Origin: Pyropia yezoensis
Lineage: Eukaryota > Rhodophyta > Bangiophyceae > Bangiales > Bangiaceae
Length of the DNA stretch: 64,000 nucleotides
NCBI GenBank assembly: GCA_009829735.1
Contig: CM020620.1
Span: 16,341,186-16,405,185 of the forward strand
Direction of reading: 5' to 3'
In this document: piece by piece, positions 51,105-63,235 of the stretch
Numbering within the stretch: the stretch's first letter is position 1
How the letters are laid out: every line of letters starts with the position of its first letter
The notes under the pieces: model-generated
Database searches by the model: none
Told to the model about the DNA's origin: nothing
Seen by the model: the letters and a program-made list of their open reading frames with translations, nothing else
Position numbers and translations under genes: made by a program

Positions 51105-53116
51105 ATGCTCAGGGCGTCCGCGGCGGCGCTCGCCCACTTCAGTCTCCCCCCCCACCTCCTTCCAATAAGGGCACCCGTCGCAGCATGCGGGATAACCGAT
51201 GCGCTGCCCTCGCTGGGAACTGGCATTCCTCCTCTTGCAGGTCCCGCCTTCTCCCCCCCCACCCCTATCTTGGCAACCCTCGTGACGCACCCTTCCTGGC
51301 TACTGCTGGCACCTCCCCCCCGCCCTCCCCAACGCCGATCCCCCCCACGGCGGTCGTCGCCGCCGAGAATGGCCACCTTCGCCGCCGATGCGGGTGCTGC
51401 GACCAACCCCGTCGCCGCCACTTCCGCGGCCGCTGACCCCCTCGCGCTGCGCGTGTTACTATCCCCCGCCGAGGCTAACGTTTGTGCATTGCTGGCCGCC
51501 ACCGCCGCCCAGTTTTCTAGGCAGGCGGGCGGGGGGCAGGCCGTGACCGTGCGAATTGTGGGAGGGTGGGTGCGGGATAAGCTGTTGGGCGGGGATGTGA
51601 CGGGATGGGGGCGGGGGGGAGGGGGAAATTCTCGAGACTGTGAGGGGGGCGGCGACGGTGGTAGCGGCGGCGGCAGCAACGGCGTCGGCGGGGGTGCTTG
51701 CGGTGGCAGTGGGGGTGATGGTGCCGCCCGCCACCACCCGCTGGACATGGACACGGCCGTCTGTGGGGGGAGTCCGTGGACTATTGCCGCCGCCCTCCAC
51801 GCGACGGCAGTGGCGGCGGGCCGCCGCCGCACCCGCCGCCGCCGCGGCGGCCACCGCGCAGCAAGGCTCACCCGACGGTGACCCTCAAGGTGCGGGGCGT
51901 CCACGTCGATGTAACGAGCCTGCGTGGGGGGCGAGTGGAGGCGCAGGACGGAGTATCCGACGCCTTGCCCGCCTCAGCCGCTGCCGCTGACAACCACGCG
52001 GCCGCTGACGCCGGGGCGGTAGCGGTGACGGCCGCGTGGGCGGCCGACGCGGCCGCGCGGGACCTCACGCTTAACGCCCTCTTTGTGGACCCGTCCACCC
52101 GGGTGGTGACCGACCCGACGCGCCGCGGGGTAGCCGCCGCGGCGGCGCGTCTCGCGGCCACCGCCGCACCGGCTGCAGCCACACTTGGCGCCGACCCACG
52201 GCGGGCGCTGCGGGTGGCCCGCCTCGCGGCGGCGGCGCGGCTCGCCGTCGACGACGCCATCCCACCAGCGGCAGCGGCAGTGGCGGCACCCAGCCTGGCC
52301 GCCATCGTGGCCGAAGGGGGAGAGGCGGCGGCGGCGGTCGCCCGTGAGGTGGACGCGCTGGTTAGTCTGGGGGGAGGGCGGGGTGTGCGGTTGGCTACTG
52401 AGTGGGGCGTGTGGGCGGCGGCGCTGGGGGAAGAGGACGGGGGCGTGGTGGCGGAGGACGGGGAGGGGGAAGGGAAGCGGGGGAAGGTACCCCCGTGGGT
52501 GGCTGGCTGTGCCATCGCTCTCACCGCGTACGAAGGCTGGGGGGGGGTCGCAGCGATGGGTGGCGGCCACCGTGCCGCCACCACCGCTGAAGCCCACGCC
52601 GAGCCCTACTCCGCAGGCGGCTGGCGGGGCCTCGACCGTTTCGGTCGGTACGTGGCACTGACGGCGCCGCTGGTCACCGCACTGCTGGACTGTGCCGCGA
52701 AGGCCGCTGCCAGCGGGGGCGGGAGTGAGGGCGGGAGTGGGGGCGCGGCAGGGGGAGAATTTACTAACACGACGGCTGCAGCGGTGGCGGCCTTCCTCCG
52801 CGACCGCCTTGGCGTGTCAGCCCGCCACGCGGCGGCGGTGGCGGCCGCCCACGGGGCCGCCGCGGAGGTGGCATCAGCGTCGTCGTCGGCGGTAGCGTCG
52901 TTGGCGGCAGTGGGGGCGGGGGGGACAGCCAACCCCATGCGACTGGATGGGGACGGTGCCAGTGGCAGAGAATTCGCTGACGACGGCCCTGTGCTGCCGA
53001 TGAGCACGTCCATCCTTGCGCGACGGCGAGTGGTACTTGGCCGCCTCGTCCGCGGGGGTGGGCCGACGTGGAGGTTGGGCCTGGTCGCCGCGCCCTGCGC
53101 GGCTGCCGATGGGTCG
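51105..53116 (+). CDS. tRNA CCA-adding enzyme (nucleotidyltransferase), 5' part, interrupted by element D
   Basis: The enzyme adds CCA to tRNA 3' ends. Two ATGs fit: 51105 gives a hydrophobic, basic leader that could target an organelle, and 51369 gives a shorter form, so dual targeting as in yeast Cca1 is possible. The nucleotidyltransferase motif IVGGWVRDKLLG is near 51,550. HPLDMDTAV with the metal-binding acidic pair is near 51,735-51,760, after an inserted Gly-rich stretch of about 50 residues. The motif AARDLTLNALF is near 52,050 and DPRRALRVARLAAAARL near 52,195, matching the class II family. The reading frame changes near 51,830-51,860 in a CGC-repeat tract, by intron, indel or error. 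Element D inserts at 53117 and the C-terminus continues at 62767. Confidence 0.8.
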
Positions 53117-53685
53117 TGTAGCATCCCTGGCCCCGACTTGGCGCCGACCCGGGACTACAACCAGAGGGCACCAGGTGCCAGAACACGCCCGCCGTGTGGT
53201 GATGGTTGGCCGCCGTGGCCCGTGCCCGGCACTGGGATGCGGTGGACTGCGCTATCCACACGCGAGAGAGGGACTTCTGATGGGTTTTTGCATACTTGTG
53301 AGGGACTTGATTTGAGAGAAATTGAGTGTGAGATTAGTGAGTGGGAATAGAATTAGTAGTGATAGTGGCCCCCGACCTGACGAGGTTAGACTCGGGTCGG
53401 GGCCACTCGGGGGTATGGGGGCTACCTGGCCAACGTGCCGAGGTTCCCCCCGATGCACGTTAAGAGGGACAGCGAGGCGCCCTTGGCCCGCGCCCTCAGG
53501 AAAAAGACAACTGCGCGTTTGCTTTCCTCTTCCCCGTGTGCACTACCATGCGTATCTGTTTGCTCTGCGAGCAGGCACGTGAGGCAACAGGCATACCATT
53601 CTCGTAGTTCCCCTTTCTGTGTTACCTGTCCCTTTCCCCCAAGGGATATTGACACGTGTCTGAGAGGATCGAGTTTTATACCACA
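53117..53685 (+). repeat. 5' LTR of element D (569 bp)
   Basis: It begins TGTAGCAT and ends ATACCACA, homologous throughout to the element E LTR. The primer-binding site follows after four bases. Confidence 0.93.
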
Positions 53686-53689
53686 TATT

Positions 53690-53707
53690 TGGTGGAGCAG
53701 CAGGGGA
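53690..53707 (+). other. Primer-binding site of element D
   Basis: TGGTGGAGCAGCAGGGGA, identical to the sites of A, C and E. Confidence 0.85.
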
Positions 53708-53897
53708 TTGTCGGAGTGTTTGAGAAGAGACATTTGGGAGCAGCGGTTGGGTTGCTCCTGTTCTGTCTTTTTCTGTGGTTTGGGAATTATTTGCACCCGT
53801 TCACGGGAATCCCATTCCTGGCTCTCCAACCCCTCTCTTGTGGTCTGGCGATCTTGGGACACGCAGGCAACTGGACTGTGGCTGTCAAGAGACCAAC

Positions 53898-55655
53898 ATG
53901 GCTACCCTCCCTGGCACGACGGTGCCCGAAGGGGTCGACCCCGCGTCCCTTGACGCATCCCTGGTCACCGCGGGGGACGGTGCCCAACCCGACGTTCTCC
54001 CTACGGGTGAAGCAGACCTGGGTGTGACATCCGGTAGCGGACTGGAGTCCACAGGCGGCCAAGCACCACCTGCTCCCGTTCCTCCGGCTGTTCCTCCTGT
54101 GGGAGCCACCCCGGGGTCAACGGCGTTTGAGTCCGCACGCAGCAGACGTCTCCCTCCTGTCGGTTCTACTCCTCAACCTCCAGGGATAGCCCCTGGTGTG
54201 TTTACTCCTGGACCCACACATGGCAGCTGGGTGTATACACCTCTCCCTGTGGGCACTAGCAGTGCCAGAGGCACCGCTGTGACTGGTTCTACGGGTCTCC
54301 CTGAGACCTCGACTCCTGGGACCGGCCAAGCTTTTCCTCCCCTTGCATCCCATGGGGCGGGGAGCTCCAAGACCGGTAACCGGAGCAGCCGGAGGCATCG
54401 GCGTCGTCGCCGTCGCTCTAGCACCAGCGAGACCAGTTCCTCCAGCTCTGAGAAGGGATATGACTGGGATGCATCTCCCGGTCCCACCCGGCGCAGGCTA
54501 CTCGAGTTTGACCTCCCTGCCCACCAAGTGGGAGATGCCACCCTGAACAAGGTCACGTATTGGGGTAACTACCGGCTGGAGAACCAAGACCAAGGTACAC
54601 CCGGAAGATGGCCAAGAAGATGGCATCCCTGCCGGCGAATGCAGCCGAGCTTTGGGGGACATCCTCAGTTTTCCGGGAAGAGACCGGCGCTTATCTTTGC
54701 CTTCCTGCGACGGTTTGTCAAGGCATGCAATGACAACGATGTGTCCGAGGGCAAGGCTATCTACCTCCTGGTTAACTTCATGACCGGAGAAGCGGAACAG
54801 CGGTTTGCACAGGTTCTACCAGACTCTGCCGGACACATTGTCGGGCGTACCGTTGCGAGTTATCCGGAGGCGGTCAACTGGCTCCTGTCCAACTACGGTG
54901 ACGCGGACTGCCTGCGTAAAGCAGTCGGCAGGCTGAACCGGGCAACCCTGGAGAGACAAGAGACTCCAGAGGCACTCGCCCGTCGTGTCCGGGAGATGAG
55001 CTAGGCTTGTGGCAACGTTTACCTTGAGGACAGGCTCAAGATGATCTTCTCGGAAGGGCTTCCTGAATATCTTCAAGTGGATGCGGAGAACTACAACCAG
55101 GAACATCAAGAACATACCTTCCAGCAGTTGATGGCCAGCACCCTGGGCAAGTACCGGCAAGACAAGGCCCTCCAAGCTCCCATGGTATCAACTCCCAAGC
55201 CGTTGTCGCGAGTTCGTCCCGGACCCGACAAGTATAAGGGAGGTGATAGCCCTGTACCGGTACTCGCGGTTGGCGAGGCCTCACCCATGGGGTCAGGGAA
55301 CAAGTGGGGCGGCTTCGTTTCTAAGGAGCAACTCTTTCTGGTCGCCCCCAAGGAGGTCAAGAACCAGCGGGCTCGGTCTTGCTGGCTGTGCCAGAAGGAG
55401 GACCACATGTCCTACCAGTGCCCGACCATTCCCAAGGATCTCCAGGAGAAACTCAAGCGTCAAGGACTGGTGTTTGCAAAGGCGGTCAACTGGGCTGACC
55501 GGCGAGCGCCCTCCAAGATGGACAAGGCACAGGTACACGCAATCCGAGTGGCAACCTTACAGAGCATCACGGAGGCTCTGGCAAGGGAAGCTCCTACGGA
55601 CTTCGACCTGGAGACCGAAACCTCTAAGGACTCCTCGGACCCAGGAAACGAGTAG
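53898..55655 (+). pseudogene. gag region of element D
   Basis: It is homologous along its length to E gag, with the same ATG context, Pro/Thr/Gly-rich start, KACNDNDVSEGKAIYLLVNF capsid motif and zinc knuckle CWLCQKEDHMSYQC. It is broken. Confidence 0.85.
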
Positions 55656-55783
55656 GGCAGGCGCTCTCCCCAAGTGTCTTCCCGAACCTCCAACGGCAGG
55701 GTACTTCTACCCGTTCTCCCCTTGCGTGCCGGGAGAAAGGACGGCAGTTACCTGCTCAACTGGTAGCCGCCTGGACACCCTGT

Positions 55784-58700
55784 TTGTTCAAGGGGACCTT
55801 GCTCGTCCTGCGTAAGGAAAACCTCAAGATTAATGCTCGTATGCGTGTGGGGGATAGCCTCCCCCAAGCTGTTACGCCGGTGGTTGACACGGGAGGCGGA
55901 CCAAGCGTCATCACTGAGAACCGGTTACCTCCGGGCTGGCGTCGACTTGCCTGGAGAGCGCCTACCAAAACCCAGATTGTCGACGCATCAGGTCAAAACC
56001 TACGACCGCTGGGCCGTTTTCCCGTCGCCATCTATGTCAACAATGAACCAATGCTTTTTCCCTTTCTAGTAGTCAAGACCCTATTAGTCCCCCTTATCCT
56101 AGGCTGGGACTTCCAGAAGCAGCATTTCAAGAGCATCCTACCCGGAGAGGGGAGGGTCCAGTTCAACCATGGGTTTGTGTCACCGGTATTGGAGCATCTG
56201 GACGCCAAGGTTCGTGTAGCCAAGAACAAGAGGGAACGCATCCCACCCTCTACCTTGACTCTCTTCAAACCGGTGCTCCTACCTCCTCGCTCGGAGACCA
56301 AGGTTCAAGTAACGACCCGGATTGCAGGTCAATGCCTGATCTACGGATGTAAGGAATTTCTGGCGAAACACCGGTTATACTTGGCCCACGGACATCACAA
56401 GCAGATAGAAAGACACACCCCGTTCTTGGTGCTGATCGTCAACGTGAGCCGGAAGCCAATAACCCTCGCCAAGGGCACTCGAGTTGGTACAGCAGAGCCT
56501 TACCGGGGGTCCGCCCGTGCTATGAGCAAGGAAGACCTCTTGAACCTGGAACAAGAGCTGGCATCCAACTTGACGGCCTTAGACGTACCTCCGAAACAAG
56601 AGCAGGCTGGCAGCGCTACTCCGAAGCCCGAACAAGCACCACCCGGGATGCCGAAGGTCAAACAAGAAAATGTCCCTCCCGACTTGAAGGAGGCACTGGA
56701 GAAGCTTCTCGAGGAATATCGGCACCTGTGGTCGGGAGAGCTGGGCAAGATGGACGCCACTCTACACCGGATTCAACTCAAGCCGGAAGCTAAGCCAGTA
56801 CACCTGCAACCATACCGAGCTGGACCTCATCGCCGGGATGAGATTGAGAAGCAGGTTAACAAGATGCTCAAGATGGATGTTATCGAGCCGTCTGATGGCG
56901 AGTGGGCTTTTCCGGTGGTAGTCGTCCCGAAACCTGGCGATCACTTCCGTTTCTGCGTTGACTACAGGCGCCTGAACGAGATGACCGTCATGGATGTATA
57001 CCCGATACCCCGGATGGATGATTGTATCGACTTTCTTGGTGATGCCACCCTCTTCTCGACGCTGGATTGCAATGCCGGCTACTGGCAGATCCCTCTGGCT
57101 GACGAGGACAAGGACAAGACCACCTTCACGTGCCACCTGGGACTATTCCGGTGCAAGCGTCTTCCTTTTGGTCTCACCAATGCTCCGGCCACCTTCCAAA
57201 GAGCCATCGACATCATTCTGTCGGGGCTAAGGTGGAGAACATGTTTGGTCTACCTGGACGACATTATCGTTTTCTCCAAGACCCCAACGGAACATCTGGA
57301 GCACCTTCGGGAGGTCCTGGCCCTCCTGTCCAAGGCTGGAGTTACCCTCAAGGCCGAGAAGTGCCACCTGTTTGAGACTGAGGTGGAGTACCTGGGGCAT
57401 GCGCTGAGTCCGAGGGAGCTCCCAGTCAATGAGAAGAACATCAAGGCCCTCCGGCATGCACGGCAACCTAAAACCCAGACGGAACTCAAGAGCTTCCTGG
57501 GTATGTGCAACGTCTACCGCCGGTTTGTACGGGACTACGCCCTGATTGCCCGGCCATTCACCAAGCTCACCAGCAAGAAGCTCCCCGCAAAACTCCCGGT
57601 GTTCGACGAGAAGCAGACCGCGGCCTTTGAAGAGCTCAAGAAGCGCCTGACCACCACTCCAGTACTGGCGTTACCCAAGCGGGAGGGCCAGTTTGTTCTG
57701 GAGACTGATGCCTGTGGCGTCCAGGTGGGGTGCTCACTACTCCAGCAGCAACCTGATGGGCACTTTCTCTCGATAGGCTACTACAGTCTCGTCCTGACTC
57801 CAGCCGAGAAGAATTATTCCACGACGGAGCGCGAGTGCTTGGCGGTCGTGTGGGCTTGCTTCCTGTTACGTCCATATCTTGAAGGATAAGAGTTCCTCAT
57901 CCGGACGGACCACGCCAGCCTAAGGTGGCTGCTATGTATGGACAGCAGCCAAGGAAGGGTCGCCCGGTGGCGCTTACGCCTTTCGGAGTTCAAGTAAAAG
58001 GTGTGCACCAGAGCAGGGAGGGAGCACCACTTCGCCGACACCATGTCCCGGCTGGAGTTTCCTGCAGCCGACACCGGTCCTATTCCGGAGGAAATACCTT
58101 GCTTCATCCTCCCGAATGTCGGACGTGGCTGGCATGCTCCCCTGTATGAGACACCTGGAGCTCATCAACCAGTAACCATTCACCGGATGCTGGAGGCACA
58201 ACTGACGGACCTTCAATGCTTGGAGCTTCGCCACCAAATGGACCTGAACTGGAACAGTCGCTTCTCCGAGTCTACAGACGGACTCCTGGTACGGGTGTCA
58301 CCCTTCGATGGGGCAACTCAAGTCTACGTACCCCGGAGCCTACGAGCTGACATCCTACGCCTGGAGCACTCGTCCCCCCAGGCCGGACATCCTGGTAACA
58401 ATAGGATGTATGCTTCCATGCGACGATACTATTACTGGGAAACCATGGCAAGTGACGTCCATAAGCACCTCGAGGCTTGTGTTTCTTGTGCAAGGAACCG
58501 GTTGTCCCTGAGGAAGAAGACTTCTAAGCTACGCCTATTCCCTGCGGCGAAGCCCTTTGCAAGCTTAAGCATGGACATCCTGGGGCCCCTACCTGAATCA
58601 TCCAGCGGCAACATATACCTGCTCATCATTTGTGACCGGTTCTCCAAGTTCACTCGAGCGATCCCGCTGAGGACCATTACGGCCCTGGATGTCACGTCAG

Positions 58701-59743
58701 CCTTCTGCGAGTACTGGATAGCTGCCAATGGCCCTCCAGACTCCGTCTTAACCGACAATGGTCCCCAGTTTGCATCCCTGTTCTTCCAAGGAGTCTGTGA
58801 CCTGATGGGCATCAAGAACTTGTACACCACGACGTACCACCCTCAAACGAACGGCCAGGTGGAACGATTCAACCGGACCCTAGTGGACATGCTACGGCAC
58901 TACGTGGAGGAGCACCAAGAAGACTGGGACGAGCTCCAGGCTGTTCTCACTCTAGCCTACAACTCCCGAGTTCACCGGACAACGGGAGTCGCTCCACTCG
59001 ACTTTGTCACCCCAAGGCGGCTGACCAACTTCTTCCTGGAAAGAATACCAGATGGTCTCCAGCCTGCACTGAAGTCAGGTCCCAAGGCAAAGAATGAGTT
59101 CCTAAAACAACTGAAGCTCCTGCTCCCAAGAGTCAAGGAGTCAATCTCGAAGACCCAGGAGCGATACAAGCGGGACTATGACAAAGGCGTTCGGGAAAAG
59201 AACAAGGAACTGGGTGGTGGCGACTGGGTTTTTGTGGACAACCATAGCAAAACCCGGGGGAAGCTGGACTCGAAGACGGATGGACCTTATGAGATCCTGA
59301 ATACGGACGGTTGGACCTTCCTTCTAGACGTGGATGGCTTCCCGTACCGGGTGAGCAGCGACCATGTCACCCGAGCTCCCCCGCCAAGCAAACGGGACTT
59401 GACCCGGCGCAAGCGGGCCGCAGTATCCTGGCTATCCCAAGAAGAAGGCCGAGAGTATGTCTACGTCAAGTTTGTCGACCATGCCTGGAGAGACGGGCGC
59501 TTGTACCTGCGAGTACGCTGGTTCGGTTTTAACCCGGCAGATGATACCTGGGAACCCTCAAACCGGTTACCCATCGCGGACGTCTGTGCCTATACGCGAC
59601 GGAACGGGATTGAGGGCACTCCGGTGGCCAGAGCCGGCAAGAACCTGGAATCGGACTCAGAGGAGGACCAGGAGGACGGGGCTGATCAAGACCCTCGGGA
59701 CGAGACGAGCTCACCCGCAACGGATGCGGAACAAGAGGATTGA
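55784..59743 (+). pseudogene. pol region of element D
   Basis: Protease, RT (YLDD), RNase H, integrase (CVSCARN, ILGPLP, TDNGPQ, GQVERFNR) and chromodomain (VRWFGFNPADDTWEPSN) follow the E order, with close sequence similarity throughout. It is broken by a small number of interruptions. Confidence 0.85.
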
Positions 59744-59889
59744 GAAGAAGGGAACGGGTGTATCAAGGAAAACACGCAATGCAAGCATAGAACAATCAAG
59801 AAAAACAAGCACCCGCTCGAGCAACCCTTCTCTCCGCCTCTTCCATTCCCCGCTTCTCCCAAGACTCTCACCCTCCTTGCCTCCAAGTA

Positions 59890-62008
59890 CTACTCCCGGC
59901 GCGGACGCTGCGCCGCGCGAGCGTCCTCCAGCGCTGCCTCCGCGGCACGACGGGAACTGGAGGAAGCCGGGATGACGTAGTGCGGTGGGCGCGGTGCATC
60001 CCGGTATGACGCCATCGGAGTAGTACCGGTAGTTGCCGGAGGCGTCCGCCCATCCAGATATGCCTGTCGGCGCCCCTGGAAGCCAGTAAAGCTCTCTGAC
60101 CACTGCTGGGCCAAGCCGTGCCGCGTCAAAGTCGCCAGAAGTTCGCCAACCACAGGGCTGTCCGACATCTGGCCGCTGCCCGCGCAAGCAAACACCCGGT
60201 CAACCACGTTGTTCAAGACGCTGGCGTAAGTACCCAGCACCAGAAAAGACCCGACACCCTCAACCTGCACCGGAAGACGACCCAGCTGGTCTTCAATCAT
60301 ACCGACGTCGTACTGGTCGCATGTCGGGCCACCTTGGTTCAGGTACCAGTCAGGCACCCGGAAGCGGGTAAGGCGCAGAGTCGGCGCCAGGATCTCGAAC
60401 CGCCCCGAGGATGCCACTACCGGACGGTCCACAACAGCCCCAGAAGCCGGAGTCCCCAACTACAGCGGAGGCACAGGGCCGCCGACGTTTGAAGAAGGCG
60501 TCCGAGGCAGAACGGCCGGAGTAGTCGGTGACAGCACAGCCACCCCCAGACTCGCTGCAGACAAGCGCGGTGCCGGAGGAGCTTGAAGCACCGGCACAGA
60601 CGGAGCGGAACACAAACGCGCCGGCGACGGTCCAGGCGAAGCCACCGGGACGACCGGTGCAACAGGAGCAAGCAGAACCGCCGCAGACGCCCGACCGACC
60701 GCCGCGGCCCATCCCGACTCTTGCACCGGCGGCCCAGTCGGCAGAAGATCAAGGGCGACCGGAGCAGGAAAGCTGCCAAGCTGCGGCCACGCCGGAAGCG
60801 GTGTCGCTAGCTGCACCTTGGCCGGAGAAGACTGGTAGACTACCTGCACCCAACCGGAGCCATCCCGACGCGGGCTGTTCTGGTCGGTAATCGCGTTCAA
60901 GAAGCTCCGGTCATGCACCGGCAGTCGACGCCGCAAGTCAATCATCGCCTGGAAGAGCTCCTTGTACTCCTCGTCCTGGCTGCACAGGAAGTCGACGGTC
61001 AACTTGTCGACAATCAAGACCATCAGGAGGTCGGGGAGAAAACAAAGCCGGTTGGACACCTAGACCTCGTGGAGCCAGTGGTTGGCCGCCAAGACCGTCA
61101 TCTCGGAGGGGTGGATCATGTACGGGATCGAGTGGAAGAAGCCCTTGATCGACGCCTGGGTCAAGGCGTCCAAGAAGTAGCAGGTGAAGGGGATGCTGGA
61201 TGGAGTAAACCCGACTGGGATCTCGACTTCCTGCTGCTGCGGGATGACCTTGGGGTAGTACGCCGCCCGGTTAGTCTTGTCCAGCTTCCAGAACTCCTGA
61301 TGATTGCAGCTCGCGATGAAGTCACGCTGGCGGCCGCGTCGCTTGCCTTGCTCCCGCGCCGGCGACAACTTGGAGTATTTCCGGGTCAGGAAAGGCGGCT
61401 CCAGAGCGACCAAGCTCGGACGGGGATCGCAGTTCAGGCTCCCCGACCCCGTGAGCACCTCGTCCCAGACCTTGAGCGCCCGGTGGACGTACCCGTCCTC
61501 CTCCGGCCACCGGAGAACGGACGCGGACACGCGACGCTCGGTCAAGGGTAGATCCAGCACCAGCGCGAAGGGGAGATCCTCCAGGCGAGCAACCCAAGAG
61601 GAACCCGAGAAGCTCTGGGAGCGGTCTTGGGCCAGGCGCATCTGGTCCGCCGTATGAAGACGAGTCTTGTCCATCTCGGTCAAGACCCCGCGCTGGAGTT
61701 CTTTGCGCCAGATGTCCAAACAGTCCTGTTGGCACTGGGCCGCGCTGGCGTTGCCGACCACCGTGGAGTAGCGCCGGTCCGCCAGAGGATCCTGCCTAAG
61801 GAGCAGCTCCGGGAGACCCACCGGGGGGGGTCTCGACCGGGTACAACGAAGAAGCCGGGGGAACCCGATACGTCCCCGCCGTGGCAACCGGCGCCGACAC
61901 CGACACCCGAGGAACCGGAGGCAGGAGAGGGGCGCGACTACCCGAGTTCTCCTCCGCAACACTCGCCGCCGGAACCACGGGCCCAGCTTGGATCTCGGAA
62001 CAGGACAT
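59890..62008 (-). pseudogene. Antisense ORF region of element D
   Basis: It is homologous to the antisense ORF of element E in the same position and orientation, between pol and the 3' LTR. A candidate ATG is at 62008 (MSCSEIQAGPVV, compared with MSSSEIQAGPVV in E). It is interrupted but still readily alignable at the protein level. Confidence 0.75.
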
Positions 62009-62192
62009 GACGTCCAGACTCCGGGGGAACGAGAGGGCCAAGGTGAAAGAGAAGGGGGGGGGGGAGAATCGGATCAGGTGATCGTGACCGGGGTGAAGAC
62101 GCTCGACCTCGGCACCGGTGTGGACGTGCTCGAGGCTGTGCACGGTGGCACCTGGTTCGGCCCGAGGACGTGCCGGACTAGGGAGGGAGCTG

Positions 62193-62761
62193 TGTAGCAT
62201 CCCTGGCCCCGACTTGGCGCCGACCCGGGACTACAACCAGAGGGCACCAGGTGCCAGAACACGCCCGCCGTGTGGTGATGGTTGGCGGCCGTGGCCCGTG
62301 CCCGGCACTGGGATGCGGTGGACTACGCTATCCACACGCGAGAGAGGGACTTCTGATGGGTTTTTGCATACTTGTGAGGGACTTGATTTGAGAGAAATTG
62401 AGTGTGAGATTAGTGAGTGGGAATAGAATTAGTAGTGATAGTGGCCCCCGACCTGACGAGGTTAGACTCGGGTCGGGGCCACTCGGGGGTATGGGGGCTA
62501 CCTGGCCAACGTGCCGAGGTTCCCCCCGATGCACGTTAAGAGGGACAGCGAGGCGCCCTTGGCCCGCGCCCTCAGGAAAAAGACAACTGCGCGTTTGCTT
62601 TCCTCTTCCCCATGTGCACTACCATGCGTATCTGTTTGCTCTGCGAGCAGGCACGTGAGGCAACAGGCATACCATTCTCGTAGTTCCCCTTTCTGTGTTA
62701 CCTGTCCCTTTCCCCCAAGGGATATTGACACGTGTCTGAGAGGATCTAGTTTTATACCACA
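62193..62761 (+). repeat. 3' LTR of element D (569 bp)
   Basis: It is preceded by the purine tract AGGGAGGGAGCTG and followed by the duplication GGTCG and the resumed host gene. It has about four mismatches to the 5' LTR. Confidence 0.93.
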
Positions 62762-62766
62762 GGTCG

Positions 62767-63161
62767 GGCCGCCTCTGGCGGCGTCAGCGCCTGGCGTCCA
62801 CACCCAAATCGATGACATGAGCCAGGTGCATTCCGCCGCTGCCGACAACAATGACATCAACGACCGCTGCGGCAGAGGCGGCAGCAATTCCGTGACAGCG
62901 ACAACGGCGGTCGCATCTGCAGCGGCAGTATCGGCGGCCGTGCGACTGGCCGCCGAGATTGACACTGCCAGCCTAGCCGCCGCGTGGGCTGCGCGCCCTG
63001 CGCTGGCGGGCTGCCGCCTCGATGAGGCGCTGCCGCGGCGGCGCAAGCGTGATGCCGCCGTCCAGGCAGCAATCGCCGACTGGGCGGCCGCAACAGGGGG
63101 GGCGGGGGGAGGCGACGCGTGCGCCGCCTTGCTTCGTGCCGTCTTTCTCGACTATGCGTGA
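62767..63161 (+). CDS. tRNA CCA-adding enzyme, C-terminal part after element D
   Basis: The frame ends with LAAAWAARPALAGCRLDEAL, then VQAAIADWAAATGG and ACAALLRAVFLDYA. This has the layout of the C-terminal helices of the class II enzyme (a proline-glycine turn, a tryptophan helix, and a final helix after a short gap). Its phase differs by one from the frame that enters element D at 53116, so an intron or indel lies close by. Whether or not that is so, the gene is split by 9.6 kb and is unlikely to give a normal product unless the element is spliced out. An intact copy elsewhere, such as the other allele, is expected. Confidence 0.65.
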
Positions 63162-63235
63162 CCCGGGCGGAAGGGAAGTGGGGACGAGCAGCCCATTGTC
63201 ATCTGGGCCCGCGCCTGGTCCCGTTTCCTTTCCGC

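Larger units (their letters stand above)
53117..62761 (+). mobile_element. Element D, Ty3/gypsy element of the E family, inserted in the CCA-enzyme gene
   Basis: 9645 bp with 569-bp LTRs at both ends and target duplication GGTCG (53112-53116 and 62762-62766). It has the same order as element E: LTR, primer-binding site, gag, pol with chromodomain, antisense ORF, purine tract, LTR. The two LTRs differ at about four positions, so it is recent but older than E. It is broken, with roughly five interruptions spread over gag, pol and the antisense ORF. Confidence 0.93.
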
